From: JBIIJL01 sp044233795
Lineage (GTDB): Bacteria; Pseudomonadota; Gammaproteobacteria; Legionellales; Legionellaceae
Assembly: GCA_044233795.1 (NCBI GenBank)
Contig: JBIIJL010000046.1
Location: 1 to 17,379 of the forward strand
DNA: 17,379 nucleotides
Reading direction: 5' to 3'
Under the pieces are notes generated by a model. The model saw only the letters and a program-made list of their open reading frames with translations. It did not search any database and had not been told where the DNA came from. How positions within the stretch are numbered: the stretch's first letter is position 1; every line of letters starts with the position of its first letter. The position numbers and the translations under genes were made by a program. Below are positions 7,920 through 16,045 of the stretch, piece after piece.

Positions 7920-9290
7920 ATGACATTTTCTGCCTTGAATGCCATCTCCCCTGTAGATGGCCGATATTTTAAAAAAACTCGCGCACTTTGCCCTTATTTT
8001 AGCGAGTTTGCGCTCATCTATTATCGACTCGAAGTTGAAATTCGTTGGCTTGAATCTTTAGCAAATAATGAACTCATCACTGAAGTTCCAGCATTAAATG
8101 ACGATGCAAAAAATTTTTTATCGGGACTTTTAAAAGATTTTAATGAAGAAGAAGCTTTAAAGGTGAAGGCATACGAAAAAGAAACTAACCATGATGTGAA
8201 AGCTGTTGAGTATTACCTCAAAGAAAAAATGGTACAATCGCACGCCTTAGCAAATATTTCTGGGTTCATCCACTTCGCCTGCACTTCAGAAGACATCAAC
8301 AACCTTGCCTACGCTCTGATGATGAAGGAAGCCCTCGCACAAATTGTTCAACCTTCTATTGCTGAAATCATTGGTAGCATTACCGTATTGGGCAAACAAC
8401 ATGGTGAGGTTGCCATGCTCGGGAGAACGCACGGCCAACCTGCCAGCCCCACCACCATAGGTAAGGAATTAATCAACGTGGTCGCCCGACTAAAGCGTCC
8501 CATGCAGCAATTGGCTGAAGTTCTTATCTCTGCTAAATGCAATGGTGCGGTTGGCAATTATAATGCTCATGTCATCGCCTACCCAGAAGTTGATTGGCGC
8601 AAACACTGCGCACAATTTGTTACAAGTCTAGGGCTGTCGTTTAATCCTTACACAACTCAAATCGAACCGCACGACGGTATCGCGGAAGTAGCCCATCTGA
8701 TGATTCGCATCAACAACATTTTACTAGATTATACCAAGGATATCTGGAGCTACATTTCTCTTGGGTATTTTAAGCAAAAAACTATCGCTGAAGAGGTTGG
8801 CTCTTCAACCATGCCGCACAAAGTCAACCCCATCGACTTTGAAAATGCTGAAGGTAATCTTGGGCTCGCGAATGCCTTATTCCTACACTTCGCAGATAAA
8901 TTAACGCAGTCAAGATTACAGCGTGATCTATCAGACTCTACCGTCATGCGTAATTTAGGGGTTGCATTTGCGTATGCATTGATTGCTTATCAATCTATGG
9001 TCAAAGGTAATGAAAAACTACAAATTAACCCAAGTGCGCTAGAGCACGATCTTAATAACAATTGGGAAGTGATAGCAGAAGCTGTGCAAACTGTCATGCG
9101 ACGCTACAGCATCCCCAATGCCTATGAACAAATGAAAGACTTAACTCGCGGCCGACAAATAGATGCAAGTCGCCTCAAACAATTCATCGAAGATTTAGAT
9201 ATCCCAATCCATGCGAAAAATGAGCTCATTAATCTTACACCCACAAGCTATACAGGGCTCGCAGCTCAATTAGTGAAAGCTTTTTCATGA
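7920..9290 (+). CDS. purB: Adenylosuccinate lyase
   Basis: Acts twice in purine synthesis: it cleaves SAICAR to AICAR and adenylosuccinate to AMP, releasing fumarate each time. The 456-residue length equals that of E. coli PurB, and the sequence is of the same subtype. Signatures are PVDGRY near the N-terminus, TSEDINN (residues 122-128), GRTHGQPASP with the catalytic His171, and the superfamily signature GSSTMPHKVNP with the catalytic Ser295 on the flexible loop. The ATG at 7920 gives the expected N-terminus. It heads the plus-strand unit and overlaps nadB by 4 bases. Fumarate released here can also serve as the electron acceptor for NadB, as known for E. coli aspartate oxidase, which makes the pairing biochemically sensible. 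Confidence 0.98.
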   Translation: MTFSALNAISPVDGRYFKKTRALCPYFSEFALIYYRLEVEIRWLESLANNELITEVPALNDDAKNFLSGLLKDFNEEEALKVKAYEKETNHDVKAVEYYLKEKMVQSHALANISGFIHFACTSEDINNLAYALMMKEALAQIVQPSIAEIIGSITVLGKQHGEVAMLGRTHGQPASPTTIGKELINVVARLKRPMQQLAEVLISAKCNGAVGNYNAHVIAYPEVDWRKHCAQFVTSLGLSFNPYTTQIEPHDGIAEVAHLMIRINNILLDYTKDIWSYISLGYFKQKTIAEEVGSSTMPHKVNPIDFENAEGNLGLANALFLHFADKLTQSRLQRDLSDSTVMRNLGVAFAYALIAYQSMVKGNEKLQINPSALEHDLNNNWEVIAEAVQTVMRRYSIPNAYEQMKDLTRGRQIDASRLKQFIEDLDIPIHAKNELINLTPTSYTGLAAQLVKAFS

Positions 9291-10933
9291 AGACAACATC
9301 ACAGACAGGAAAAACATTTGAATTTGATGTATTGGTAATTGGCACAGGACTTGCGGGACTTCATTATTGTTTAGAGTTGGTTAAATTACAACCCGCCGTA
9401 AAAATTGCGCTCATTAGTAAAACAGAGGCTATTGAATCCAACACTCGCTATGCGCAAGGTGGTATTGCTGCGGTTTTTAGCGAAGAAGATTCGCTCGAGG
9501 CACATATTGCTGATACATTACAAGCAGGTGATGGTTTATGTTACAAGCCGACTGTTGAATGTATTATTCATCAGGGCCCTAGTGCGATTGAGCAACTCCA
9601 AAACTATCCAATCGAATTTGACAGAAATAATCATGGTGATTTTCTGCTCGCTAAAGAAGGTGGACATTCGCACCGCCGTATTCTTAATTGCGGCGATCAA
9701 ACGGGTTTATCGACCATAGAGGTTTTACTACAAATTGTTCGTGAAGCGAGTCAAATTACTCTTTTCGAAAAACATATTGCAGTGAATTTAATCACCCACT
9801 ACCACCCTCACAGAACAGATAATCAGGGAGAGGTTTTCGGCGCATATATCCTCGACGATCTCAACAACAAAATCCACACTTTTCTTGCTCGCTGCGTAAT
9901 CTTGGCAACAGGTGGGGCTGGAAAAACCTATCGCTATACGTCAAATCCTATGGTTGCAACAGGTGATGGAGTTGCTATGGCATACCGCGCTGGAGCCCGA
10001 GTGGGTAATATGGAATTTTATCAATTTCATCCAACGCTACTTCATCACCACGAGCACAATAATTTTCTTATCTCAGAAACCGTTCGTGGTGAGGGGGCGC
10101 TTTTAAAAAATGCTGACACTGGTTTTCGTTTTATGAAAGACTATGCACCAGAACAAATGGAATTGGCTACCCGTGATATTGTCTCTCGCGCCATTTTTAA
10201 CGAAATTGAACATAGTCAAAATGGTTATGTTCACTTAGATATCACGCATCAATCAAAATCTTTTCTCAAAAAGCGCTTCCCGCAAATTTTTAGTACTTTA
10301 TCATCCATTGGTATCGACATGAGTCAAGATTTTATCCCCGTCGTTCCAGCAGCGCACTACCAATGCGGTGGCGTGCTCACAGACATTGACGGCCGAACTG
10401 ATCTAAAGCGCCTCTACGCCATTGGTGAAGTCGCTTTTACAGGTTTACACGGAGCAAACCGATTAGCAAGCAATTCACTACTAGAAGCTGTGGTGATGGC
10501 AGGAAATGCTGCTCGCTGCACATTAAAAGATATCTCAACCCAGTGGATCCCCATCGGCCACATGTCCAATTGGAACTCCACAGGCGAAGTTAATCCACGG
10601 CGCGCGAGCCAAATCAATGCGCAATGGAGAAGTCTTAGAGGAGAAATGACCTCATACGCGGGCATTGTTCGTACCGAAGCAGGCTTACAAGATTTATTGC
10701 AACTCATTTTAAAACGGAACAAAATCATCGAAGAATATTACTGGAAACACAGCATCACACGTGATTTTATTGAGCTTCGTAATATCATTCTCAATGCTGA
10801 GTTAATTGTCAGGGCAGCAATTTCAAGAAGAGAGTCAAGAGGCGGACATTATCGTGAAGACTTTCCAAAAAAGAATGCTATCGCTATAGAGAGTATTTCA
10901 AGATTGAACTCTCCACAAAACCCATTCGTTTAG
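9287..10933 (+). CDS. nadB: L-aspartate oxidase
   Basis: A flavoenzyme that oxidises L-aspartate to iminoaspartate, the first step of de novo NAD synthesis, using oxygen or fumarate as acceptor. At 548 residues it is close to the family norm of about 540. The N-terminal FAD-binding loop is VIGTGLAG (Gly19, Gly21, Gly24), followed by NTRYAQGGIAAV, HRRILNCGDQTG, RGEGALL and ELATRDIVSRAI. PAAHYQCGGV, the GLHGANRLASNSLLEAVV flavin loop and the C-terminal SRRESRGGHY complete the succinate dehydrogenase/fumarate reductase flavoprotein pattern, with the aspartate-oxidase form of the tail. Its ATG overlaps the purB stop (ATGA), implying coupled translation, and nadA begins 11 bases after its stop. 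Confidence 0.97.
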   Translation: MKTTSQTGKTFEFDVLVIGTGLAGLHYCLELVKLQPAVKIALISKTEAIESNTRYAQGGIAAVFSEEDSLEAHIADTLQAGDGLCYKPTVECIIHQGPSAIEQLQNYPIEFDRNNHGDFLLAKEGGHSHRRILNCGDQTGLSTIEVLLQIVREASQITLFEKHIAVNLITHYHPHRTDNQGEVFGAYILDDLNNKIHTFLARCVILATGGAGKTYRYTSNPMVATGDGVAMAYRAGARVGNMEFYQFHPTLLHHHEHNNFLISETVRGEGALLKNADTGFRFMKDYAPEQMELATRDIVSRAIFNEIEHSQNGYVHLDITHQSKSFLKKRFPQIFSTLSSIGIDMSQDFIPVVPAAHYQCGGVLTDIDGRTDLKRLYAIGEVAFTGLHGANRLASNSLLEAVVMAGNAARCTLKDISTQWIPIGHMSNWNSTGEVNPRRASQINAQWRSLRGEMTSYAGIVRTEAGLQDLLQLILKRNKIIEEYYWKHSITRDFIELRNIILNAELIVRAAISRRESRGGHYREDFPKKNAIAIESISRLNSPQNPFV

Positions 10934-10944
10934 AGGTAACATCA

Positions 10945-12288
10945 TTGTTTAAGAAATCGACTACTTTCAAACCCAAAACTTCAGTGATGCATATCACCAA
11001 TGATATGAGTATTTGTCAGAGTGATTATCCCCTTGATTGGTACCAGCCTGAGTTTGTACCTTACGCAGAAGCGTACCAAGCACTTCCTGACAGAAAGCTT
11101 ACAACTGTTCTCAATTGGATGACCCCATATATGGAAAAGGCCCAAGCTCATTTTGGCCCTGACTTGCTTTTACTTGCTCACTATTACATGGGTGGTGATA
11201 TCGTCAGACTCATAGAACAGTTTGGTGGCAAAATTGGTGACTCCTATCAACTAGCCCTCATGGCAGCTGAACACCCTGAGAAATCTCTCATCATTGAATC
11301 AGCAGTACATTTCATGGCAGAGTCTATAAGCATATTGGCCGAACCCCACCAACAAGTGTATATCACCAATCCAAAATCTGGCTGCACAATGGAAATGCTC
11401 GCTAAAGATTTTATGGTAGAGCCGGCTTTTTTGGATCTTAACGAGCGCTATGGTGCAGATAACATCTTACCAGTTTGTTATATGAATACCTCAGGTCGCG
11501 TAAAAGCAATGACTGGCGCTCAAGGTGGAGCGGTATGTACCAGCTCCAATGTTAAAAAAATTTTCCAATGGGCTCAAGAACAAAAAAAGAAAATTCTGTT
11601 TATACCAGATCAACACATGGGAGAAAATGTTGCCTATTGGCTAGGTATAAAAGACATTGCCTACTGGCCAGGAGGAACTGAGGGCGCCCAATTTTCATTG
11701 CAGGCACAAAATGAAAAAACACTTAAAGTATTCGATAAAGCCGAGCTTATCCTATTTGCAAGCTATTGTGCTGTCCACACACATTATCAAACTTACATGT
11801 GCGAATATTGGCAAAATCTAGGCTATACCACGATTGTTCACCCTGAATGCAGAAATGACGTGGTTCGATTAGCTGATCATGCTGGCTCTACCGCATTCAT
11901 ATGGGAATACGTAACTCAGAATAAAGCACGAACCCAACGCTATGCAATTGGCACAGAAAATCATATGGTGGATAATCTCAAAGCACACTGCAAAGCCCTT
12001 AACATAGAGGTCGTAAATCTATCCGAAGCCCCAAAAGCTACAGATGAAAAAGGAATCGGTTGCGGCTGCGCTACCATGTCAAGAAATGATCCACCTCATT
12101 TGGTAGCCCTTTTGGATTTGCTAAGGCAAGGACACAACATGCCTTATAATCGCGTACTGGCGGGCGATGTCATTAACGAGTTTAGCGGCGTTCGTAAGCG
12201 CTTGACGACCTTAGATCAAAAGTATGTTATCGATAATGCCAAACGCGCCTTACAAAAAATGATAGATATTAGCGAGGATAGAATATAA
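10945..12288 (+). CDS. nadA: Quinolinate synthase, long form
   Basis: Condenses iminoaspartate from NadB with dihydroxyacetone phosphate to give quinolinate; the enzyme carries an oxygen-sensitive [4Fe-4S] cluster. Family signs are LAHYYMGGD (His79, Tyr80), GDSYQLA, PKSGCTMEM (Cys147), MNTSGRVKA, IPDQHMGENVA, SYCAVH (Cys275) and HPECR. The segment GCGCATMSRND supplies Cys375, which aligns with the third cluster ligand; Cys373 is extra. The protein is about 100 residues longer than E. coli NadA (347), from an N-terminal extension and from extra sequence before Cys275. I chose the TTG at 10945 because AGAGG (10932-10936) lies 8 bases upstream; the first ATG, at 10987, has no ribosome-binding site. 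If the ATG were used the protein would have 433 residues and still be complete in its core. Confidence 0.94.
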   Translation: MFKKSTTFKPKTSVMHITNDMSICQSDYPLDWYQPEFVPYAEAYQALPDRKLTTVLNWMTPYMEKAQAHFGPDLLLLAHYYMGGDIVRLIEQFGGKIGDSYQLALMAAEHPEKSLIIESAVHFMAESISILAEPHQQVYITNPKSGCTMEMLAKDFMVEPAFLDLNERYGADNILPVCYMNTSGRVKAMTGAQGGAVCTSSNVKKIFQWAQEQKKKILFIPDQHMGENVAYWLGIKDIAYWPGGTEGAQFSLQAQNEKTLKVFDKAELILFASYCAVHTHYQTYMCEYWQNLGYTTIVHPECRNDVVRLADHAGSTAFIWEYVTQNKARTQRYAIGTENHMVDNLKAHCKALNIEVVNLSEAPKATDEKGIGCGCATMSRNDPPHLVALLDLLRQGHNMPYNRVLAGDVINEFSGVRKRLTTLDQKYVIDNAKRALQKMIDISEDRI

Positions 12289-12299
12289 TAACACCATGC

Positions 12300-12328
12300 T
12301 GTACAATACAAGGACTTTGTGGTAGAAT
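12300..12328 (+). promoter_or_regulatory. Probable promoter of the lipase-like gene
   Basis: TGTACA (12300-12305, 4 of 6) and TAGAAT (12323-12328, 5 of 6) are 17 bases apart, between the nadA stop and the next gene. A start near 12335 would give a leader of about 20 bases. There is no obvious terminator after nadA, so read-through may also occur. No PmrA-type TTAAT direct repeat was seen. Confidence 0.5.
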
Positions 12329-12355
12329 ATAGTCGCTTATATTGTGGGGCGTCAA

Positions 12356-14311
12356 ATGCTTGAAAATTTTTATTATGCCGGGGGGCTTAAGCTAGATTTT
12401 TTGCCAACAGCGCAGTTAGAAACAGAAAAACTAACTGACAAAACACTAGATTTAAAAAGACAAGCGCGAAATGTCTTACGGGTGTTGATGTCAGGTTGGA
12501 CCCAAGACTGGCGGGAGCTCTTTTCTTATGAATTGTTTCAAGCCATATTGGTTGAGCGTCATCATCAATTTACAACATTTGCCCGATTAGCATTTCAAGA
12601 AGGGATGAAACATCTTTTCACACAACTTGAACATCAAACATTAAGTACAGAACAACAAAATCAGGCCCAGTTATTTATCAGTAATTGTCTATCCTATCTT
12701 ACATTTTTCGATCCAACACCCCATGAGTCATTTGCTATCCCACAATTGATTGAGCACGAAAATGGGGGCCGTTGGGAAATGATAGACTACAAGGTAACCC
12801 CTATTGAACTTACCCCAACCCATGGCTTTGAAAAGTTATTTATTAAAGAACATGACCGAGTATTTGCCTATGGACTTGAACCCATCAACCATCCGAAAGC
12901 GTTTCCTCATCTATTGTTTATGGGTACAACCTACCCCGCTGGGCAGGGCTTTTTCACCACAGTGAACACCGATCTTGAGGCCTTTGAAACTGCTGGCAAA
13001 AAACTATATCGAACAGGCCGAAAAAATATTTTACAATGGCTTGATACACAAGAGAAGAAAGTCCATGTCTGTGGTACAAGCTTAGGTGGCGCATTATCGC
13101 TGCTACTTGCAATTGATCAAGGTGATAAATTATCACGTGTCGACGCGCTCAACCCACCTGGGCTCCATCCTGCTTTGCGGAAAAGCCGCTATGACCGCTG
13201 GGAGGACTTCACTACAAAACCCGAAGTCTATATCCAAAAACAAGGCAATGATCCAGTATCAATATTTGGTGTTTGGAAAGAAGATTGGCATATCCTAAAA
13301 GTCACACCGCCAAAAGACAAACAAGGTCCAAATATCTTAACTGACCATGCACTCAACTACGCAGGCTTTGAAGGCACAACATTTGTTGGGATAGATACCA
13401 AAAAAGACAACAAAGAACATCGATCTCGGACATTTTGGCTATACATTTTACTCAGAAGTATTGTCTATTATATCTTACTGGTGCCATTACGCTATCTAGC
13501 AGTTCCTATCGTACGCTTAACCTTAGACAATAAATTACATCTTGCCTTATTATTAGCCTTCATTGAGTTATTTCAAATCTCATCGGAGAGTCACTTTTTC
13601 ACAGCTTCGGTCATGAGCTATTTAATTAGCGAATTACTTCAATATGGGGTTGATGTTATCTTTGGAACTCATCAATCTCAATTATCAAAGATATTAGAGC
13701 AGTTTGAACAGCACTTTTGGTTACAAATTGCAATCAGTCTCACTACCGTAACTATTAGCCTAGCCATATTGGCATGCTTGGTGATCTTACCAGAGCTAGA
13801 ACCTATCTTGACTTTTATCGTAGCGATTCCGCTAAGCCTTCGTATATTCAAGAGCATCGTCAACACATTTAGAATCCTGTTTGGTTTTAGTGGCGATAAT
13901 ATCGCTGCGTGCCATCATCAAGAACTACCCCGGGAAAGAGAGCTCGATATTTATAGCAAAGAAGCGAGCGCAACTTTTACATATCATGAAATTCATACTT
14001 ACTATAAAGCAAAACGGGAAATATTAAGACAAAAACCATTCATTCCCGATGCTAACCACGAGCACAAGCACCGATTTTTCAAACATTCGACTCACAGCAA
14101 GCGAGAAGTGCTCTTAAAAAGCCAACTTACGGAACATCAACATCAAACCATTACCATCAAAGCTCCCCTTGCTAAAATTCACAATATGCGTAAAACGATA
14201 AAATTGGTGGAGAGATTTTCATTTGAAAGAAATACTGAGCTTCAAAAGACACTTCTTGAAGAACAAGCGAAATACGATGCAGGTAACCCTTGGAATGCAA
14301 ATATTTTATAA
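12356..14311 (+). CDS. Alpha/beta-hydrolase (lipase-like) protein with hydrophobic C-terminal region
   Basis: A 651-residue protein I cannot assign to a named gene. The N-terminal half contains HVCGTSLGGALSLLLA, a GxSxG nucleophile elbow with Ser242, preceded by a strand and followed by a helix as in lipases. HLLFMGTTYPAGQG upstream may be the oxyanion-hole strand. The acid and histidine are less certain (DWHILK and TDHALNYAG are candidates). From about residue 359, long hydrophobic stretches (about 359-400 and 462-505) look like membrane-spanning or membrane-inserted helices. A His/Lys-rich hydrophilic tail follows. There is no signal peptide. The ATG at 12356 is preferred to the in-frame GTG at 12344, since GGGG at 12346-12349 is 6 bases before the ATG. 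The C-terminus has Glu-Glu at -16/-17 and ends NANIL, somewhat like Dot/Icm substrates. A membrane-associated (phospho)lipase or esterase, possibly an effector, is inference. Confidence 0.82.
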   Translation: MLENFYYAGGLKLDFLPTAQLETEKLTDKTLDLKRQARNVLRVLMSGWTQDWRELFSYELFQAILVERHHQFTTFARLAFQEGMKHLFTQLEHQTLSTEQQNQAQLFISNCLSYLTFFDPTPHESFAIPQLIEHENGGRWEMIDYKVTPIELTPTHGFEKLFIKEHDRVFAYGLEPINHPKAFPHLLFMGTTYPAGQGFFTTVNTDLEAFETAGKKLYRTGRKNILQWLDTQEKKVHVCGTSLGGALSLLLAIDQGDKLSRVDALNPPGLHPALRKSRYDRWEDFTTKPEVYIQKQGNDPVSIFGVWKEDWHILKVTPPKDKQGPNILTDHALNYAGFEGTTFVGIDTKKDNKEHRSRTFWLYILLRSIVYYILLVPLRYLAVPIVRLTLDNKLHLALLLAFIELFQISSESHFFTASVMSYLISELLQYGVDVIFGTHQSQLSKILEQFEQHFWLQIAISLTTVTISLAILACLVILPELEPILTFIVAIPLSLRIFKSIVNTFRILFGFSGDNIAACHHQELPRERELDIYSKEASATFTYHEIHTYYKAKREILRQKPFIPDANHEHKHRFFKHSTHSKREVLLKSQLTEHQHQTITIKAPLAKIHNMRKTIKLVERFSFERNTELQKTLLEEQAKYDAGNPWNANIL

Positions 14312-14318
14312 AATTCCA

Positions 14319-14346
14319 TTGTTTCAAGATCATTCTTTGTTATAAT
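14319..14346 (+). promoter_or_regulatory. Promoter of tRNA-Leu
   Basis: A perfect TATAAT (14341-14346) lies 16 bases after TTGTTT (14319-14324). The GC-rich stretch CGCCCG right after it, around the likely start point near 14353, is typical of stable-RNA promoters under stringent control. The tRNA begins at 14357. Confidence 0.7.
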
Positions 14347-14356
14347 AAACGCCCGT

Positions 14357-14443
14357 GCCGGGGTGGCGGAATTGGTAGACGCGCCGGATTCAAAATCCGG
14401 TGGTGGTGACACCGTGTCGGTTCGAGTCCGACCCTCGGTACCA
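14357..14443 (+). tRNA. tRNA-Leu (anticodon CAA)
   Basis: An 87-base class II tRNA. The acceptor stem pairs GCCGGGG with CCTCGGT (two G-U pairs), followed by discriminator A and an encoded CCA. The anticodon stem-loop is CCGGA-TTCAAAA-TCCGG with anticodon CAA at 14391-14393, reading UUG codons. A variable arm (TGGTGGTGACACCGT region) marks a leucine tRNA, and the T arm is GTCGG-TTCGAGT-CCGAC. The D-loop contains the conserved GG. Confidence 0.97.
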
Positions 14444-14473
14444 TTGATATCTTTTTTAACAGTTCTCAATGGT
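14440..14473. repeat. Inverted repeat spanning the 3' end of tRNA-Leu
   Basis: ACCATTGA (14440-14447) and TCAATGGT (14466-14473) are exact inverse complements separated by 18 bases that include a T6 run. The left arm includes the tRNA discriminator base and CCA. The T-run is inside the loop, so this is not a standard terminator. It could act in 3' processing or be the trace of a recombination site at the tRNA end. Confidence 0.35.
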
Positions 14474-14687
14474 TCGCAACAGCACACAACACATTAATTC
14501 TTATTGAGATAATAGGATATTTCTCTTGTTCCAACTGTATTCATGAACTGGATCATTATAATACGCATCCAAAGCTTAAATTTAATCACAGCACCAGGTC
14601 GAGTTGACTAAAAGACGCGTTATATTTCATCCATAGGCACTGTGGATGATAGCATTGTTCATGCATATATCTCTCTGTAATTATAAG

Positions 14688-15929
14688 TTACATTTTCCAA
14701 GACAAATTGTCAACAGATCCTACTAAACCACCTGTTTGTTGCCGAATAAAAATTAAAAACGGGATAAACAATAACGCAAGTATGACCGACAGCTGGTAAA
14801 GACCAGTCCAACCAACCCATGACTGCAAGGTGGCGGCGATAGGACCAGATAAAATTCTTGGCAACGTTGACAGAGCCACTAATAGTGAGAATTGGGTGGC
14901 AGTGAATTGTTTATCGACAATCCTCATGAAAAAAGCGACCAATGCCGTTGTGCCCATACCTGTTGCAAGATTATCAAAGAAAACCGCGCATACAAGCATC
15001 GGTAGATTCACCCCACTCATCGAAAGTACCACAAACAAAATATTGCTAAGCGCCTGAAACACACCAAATACCATCAACGATTTAAACAAAGACCAACGCA
15101 TCATTAAAAGACCTGCAATCAACCCCCCAATTAATACAGAGCAAACCCCCATAATTTTATAGACATAAGCGATAGTCTCCAGAGAGAAACCCAGGCCCTG
15201 AATAAGAAAAGGCATAACAATTCCACTAGTAATCGTCGTAAATGCCTCACCTAACTTATATAAAAAGATAAAAAACAACAACCCTACCAACCCTTTTCTC
15301 CCCAAAAGCTCTTTAACTGGGGCAATAAATGACTCAGATATCGTCATCGATTTAGAGCAAGGCAAAGAAGGCTCTGGACTCCATAACGTAGCAATCATCC
15401 CAAACAGCATGAGAAAACCCATGATACGATAAGCCATGGCAAATCCAAATGTCGAGGCAATTAATAGTGAAAGTCCTCCTGAAATTAACAATGCAAACCG
15501 ATACCCAAAAACTGCAAGTGATGCACCAATAGCATGCTCTTTCTCTAATAGATACTCCGTTCGATGAGCATCAATCGCAATATCTTGTGTAGCTGAAAAA
15601 GAAGCCAACAAAAAACCAATCCCGGCCATGATGAGTGACGATGAGGTTGGAGAAAACCAGGCAATAGCATTAAATCCTGCTAACAATATAACTTGCATAG
15701 TCAATATCCAGCTACGCCTTTTACCCAAAGAAAAAAGTGCGTACCGGTCCATCAACGGTGCCCATAACATCCGATACACATATGGGAAGCCTAAAAGACT
15801 AAGAGAGCTGGTCGCAAATGTAGACATCCCCGCTTCTGCAAACCATGCTTGTAAAGTGCTAGTTACCAAAGCAAGCGGCAAACCTGAAGAAAAACCTAGG
15901 ATAAAAACGATGAGAAGGCGTTTATGCAT
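14688..15929 (-). CDS. ampG: AmpG-like muropeptide MFS permease
   Basis: A 413-residue inner-membrane transporter of the major facilitator superfamily, about 12 membrane segments. AmpG proteins import GlcNAc-anhydroMurNAc (muro)peptides from the periplasm for wall recycling. Matching motifs are GFSSGLPLALVTSTLQAW at the N-terminus, MLWAPLMDR in the first loop, FSATQDIAIDAHRTEYL in the fourth to fifth segments, and YKLGEAFT in the second half. All are typical of the AmpG/Fpn-like group, which in Legionella-type genomes can have several paralogues, so the substrate is inferred. Two starts are possible. The ATG at 15938 lies only 1 base from the AAGG at 15940-15943, while the ATG at 15929 lies 10 bases from it and gives MHKRLLIVF; I chose the latter. 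It is downstream of mip but separated by a terminator, so it needs its own promoter, which I could not place with confidence. Confidence 0.85.
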   Translation of the reverse strand: MHKRLLIVFILGFSSGLPLALVTSTLQAWFAEAGMSTFATSSLSLLGFPYVYRMLWAPLMDRYALFSLGKRRSWILTMQVILLAGFNAIAWFSPTSSSLIMAGIGFLLASFSATQDIAIDAHRTEYLLEKEHAIGASLAVFGYRFALLISGGLSLLIASTFGFAMAYRIMGFLMLFGMIATLWSPEPSLPCSKSMTISESFIAPVKELLGRKGLVGLLFFIFLYKLGEAFTTITSGIVMPFLIQGLGFSLETIAYVYKIMGVCSVLIGGLIAGLLMMRWSLFKSLMVFGVFQALSNILFVVLSMSGVNLPMLVCAVFFDNLATGMGTTALVAFFMRIVDKQFTATQFSLLVALSTLPRILSGPIAATLQSWVGWTGLYQLSVILALLFIPFLIFIRQQTGGLVGSVDNLSWKM

Positions 15930-15976
15930 TAGCAACATACCTTGGATATTTTTCGCAATCCTCTATTAAATTGTGC

Positions 15977-16011
15977 AAAGAAAAAGCAAGAAGTAGTTTA
16001 CCACTTCTTGC
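15977..16011 (-). terminator. Intrinsic terminator of mip
   Basis: On the minus strand, GCAAGAAGT and ACTTCTTGC (16003-16011 and 15986-15994) form a 9-bp stem that extends to 11 bp with a G-U and a G-C pair around a UAAA tetraloop. It is followed at once by TTTTTCTTT (15985 down to 15977). It lies about 35 bases after the mip stop, and the order hairpin then T-tract fits leftward transcription only. Confidence 0.9.
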
Positions 16012-16045
16012 GTATATCTTGTAGTCAATTTTATTTCGATAATAT

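Noticed and set aside
9405..9719. Alternative plus-strand 104-codon frame inside nadB
   Set aside because: It lies wholly within a clearly coding nadB frame and has no recognisable motif.
12344..12355. GTG at 12344 as start of the lipase-like gene
   Set aside because: There is no ribosome-binding site before it, whereas the GGGG it overlaps is well placed for the ATG at 12356.
14242..14487. Minus-strand 81-codon frame across tRNA-Leu
   Set aside because: Its product contains the TRTDTVSPPPDFESGAST-type string that arises whenever a leucine tRNA is translated antisense; it is a known spurious ORF pattern.
14544..14612. 22-codon plus-strand frame (MNWIIIIRIQ...) after the tRNA
   Set aside because: It is too short, has no ribosome-binding site and no evidence of function.
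14628..14648. Hairpin CATCCATAG/CTGTGGATG considered as terminator of the AmpG-like gene
   Set aside because: A 9-bp stem with a 3-base loop can form, but no T-tract follows on either strand.
15628..15969. Plus-strand 113-codon frame opposite the AmpG-like gene
   Set aside because: It is the antisense of conserved membrane-protein codons and its product resembles no protein.
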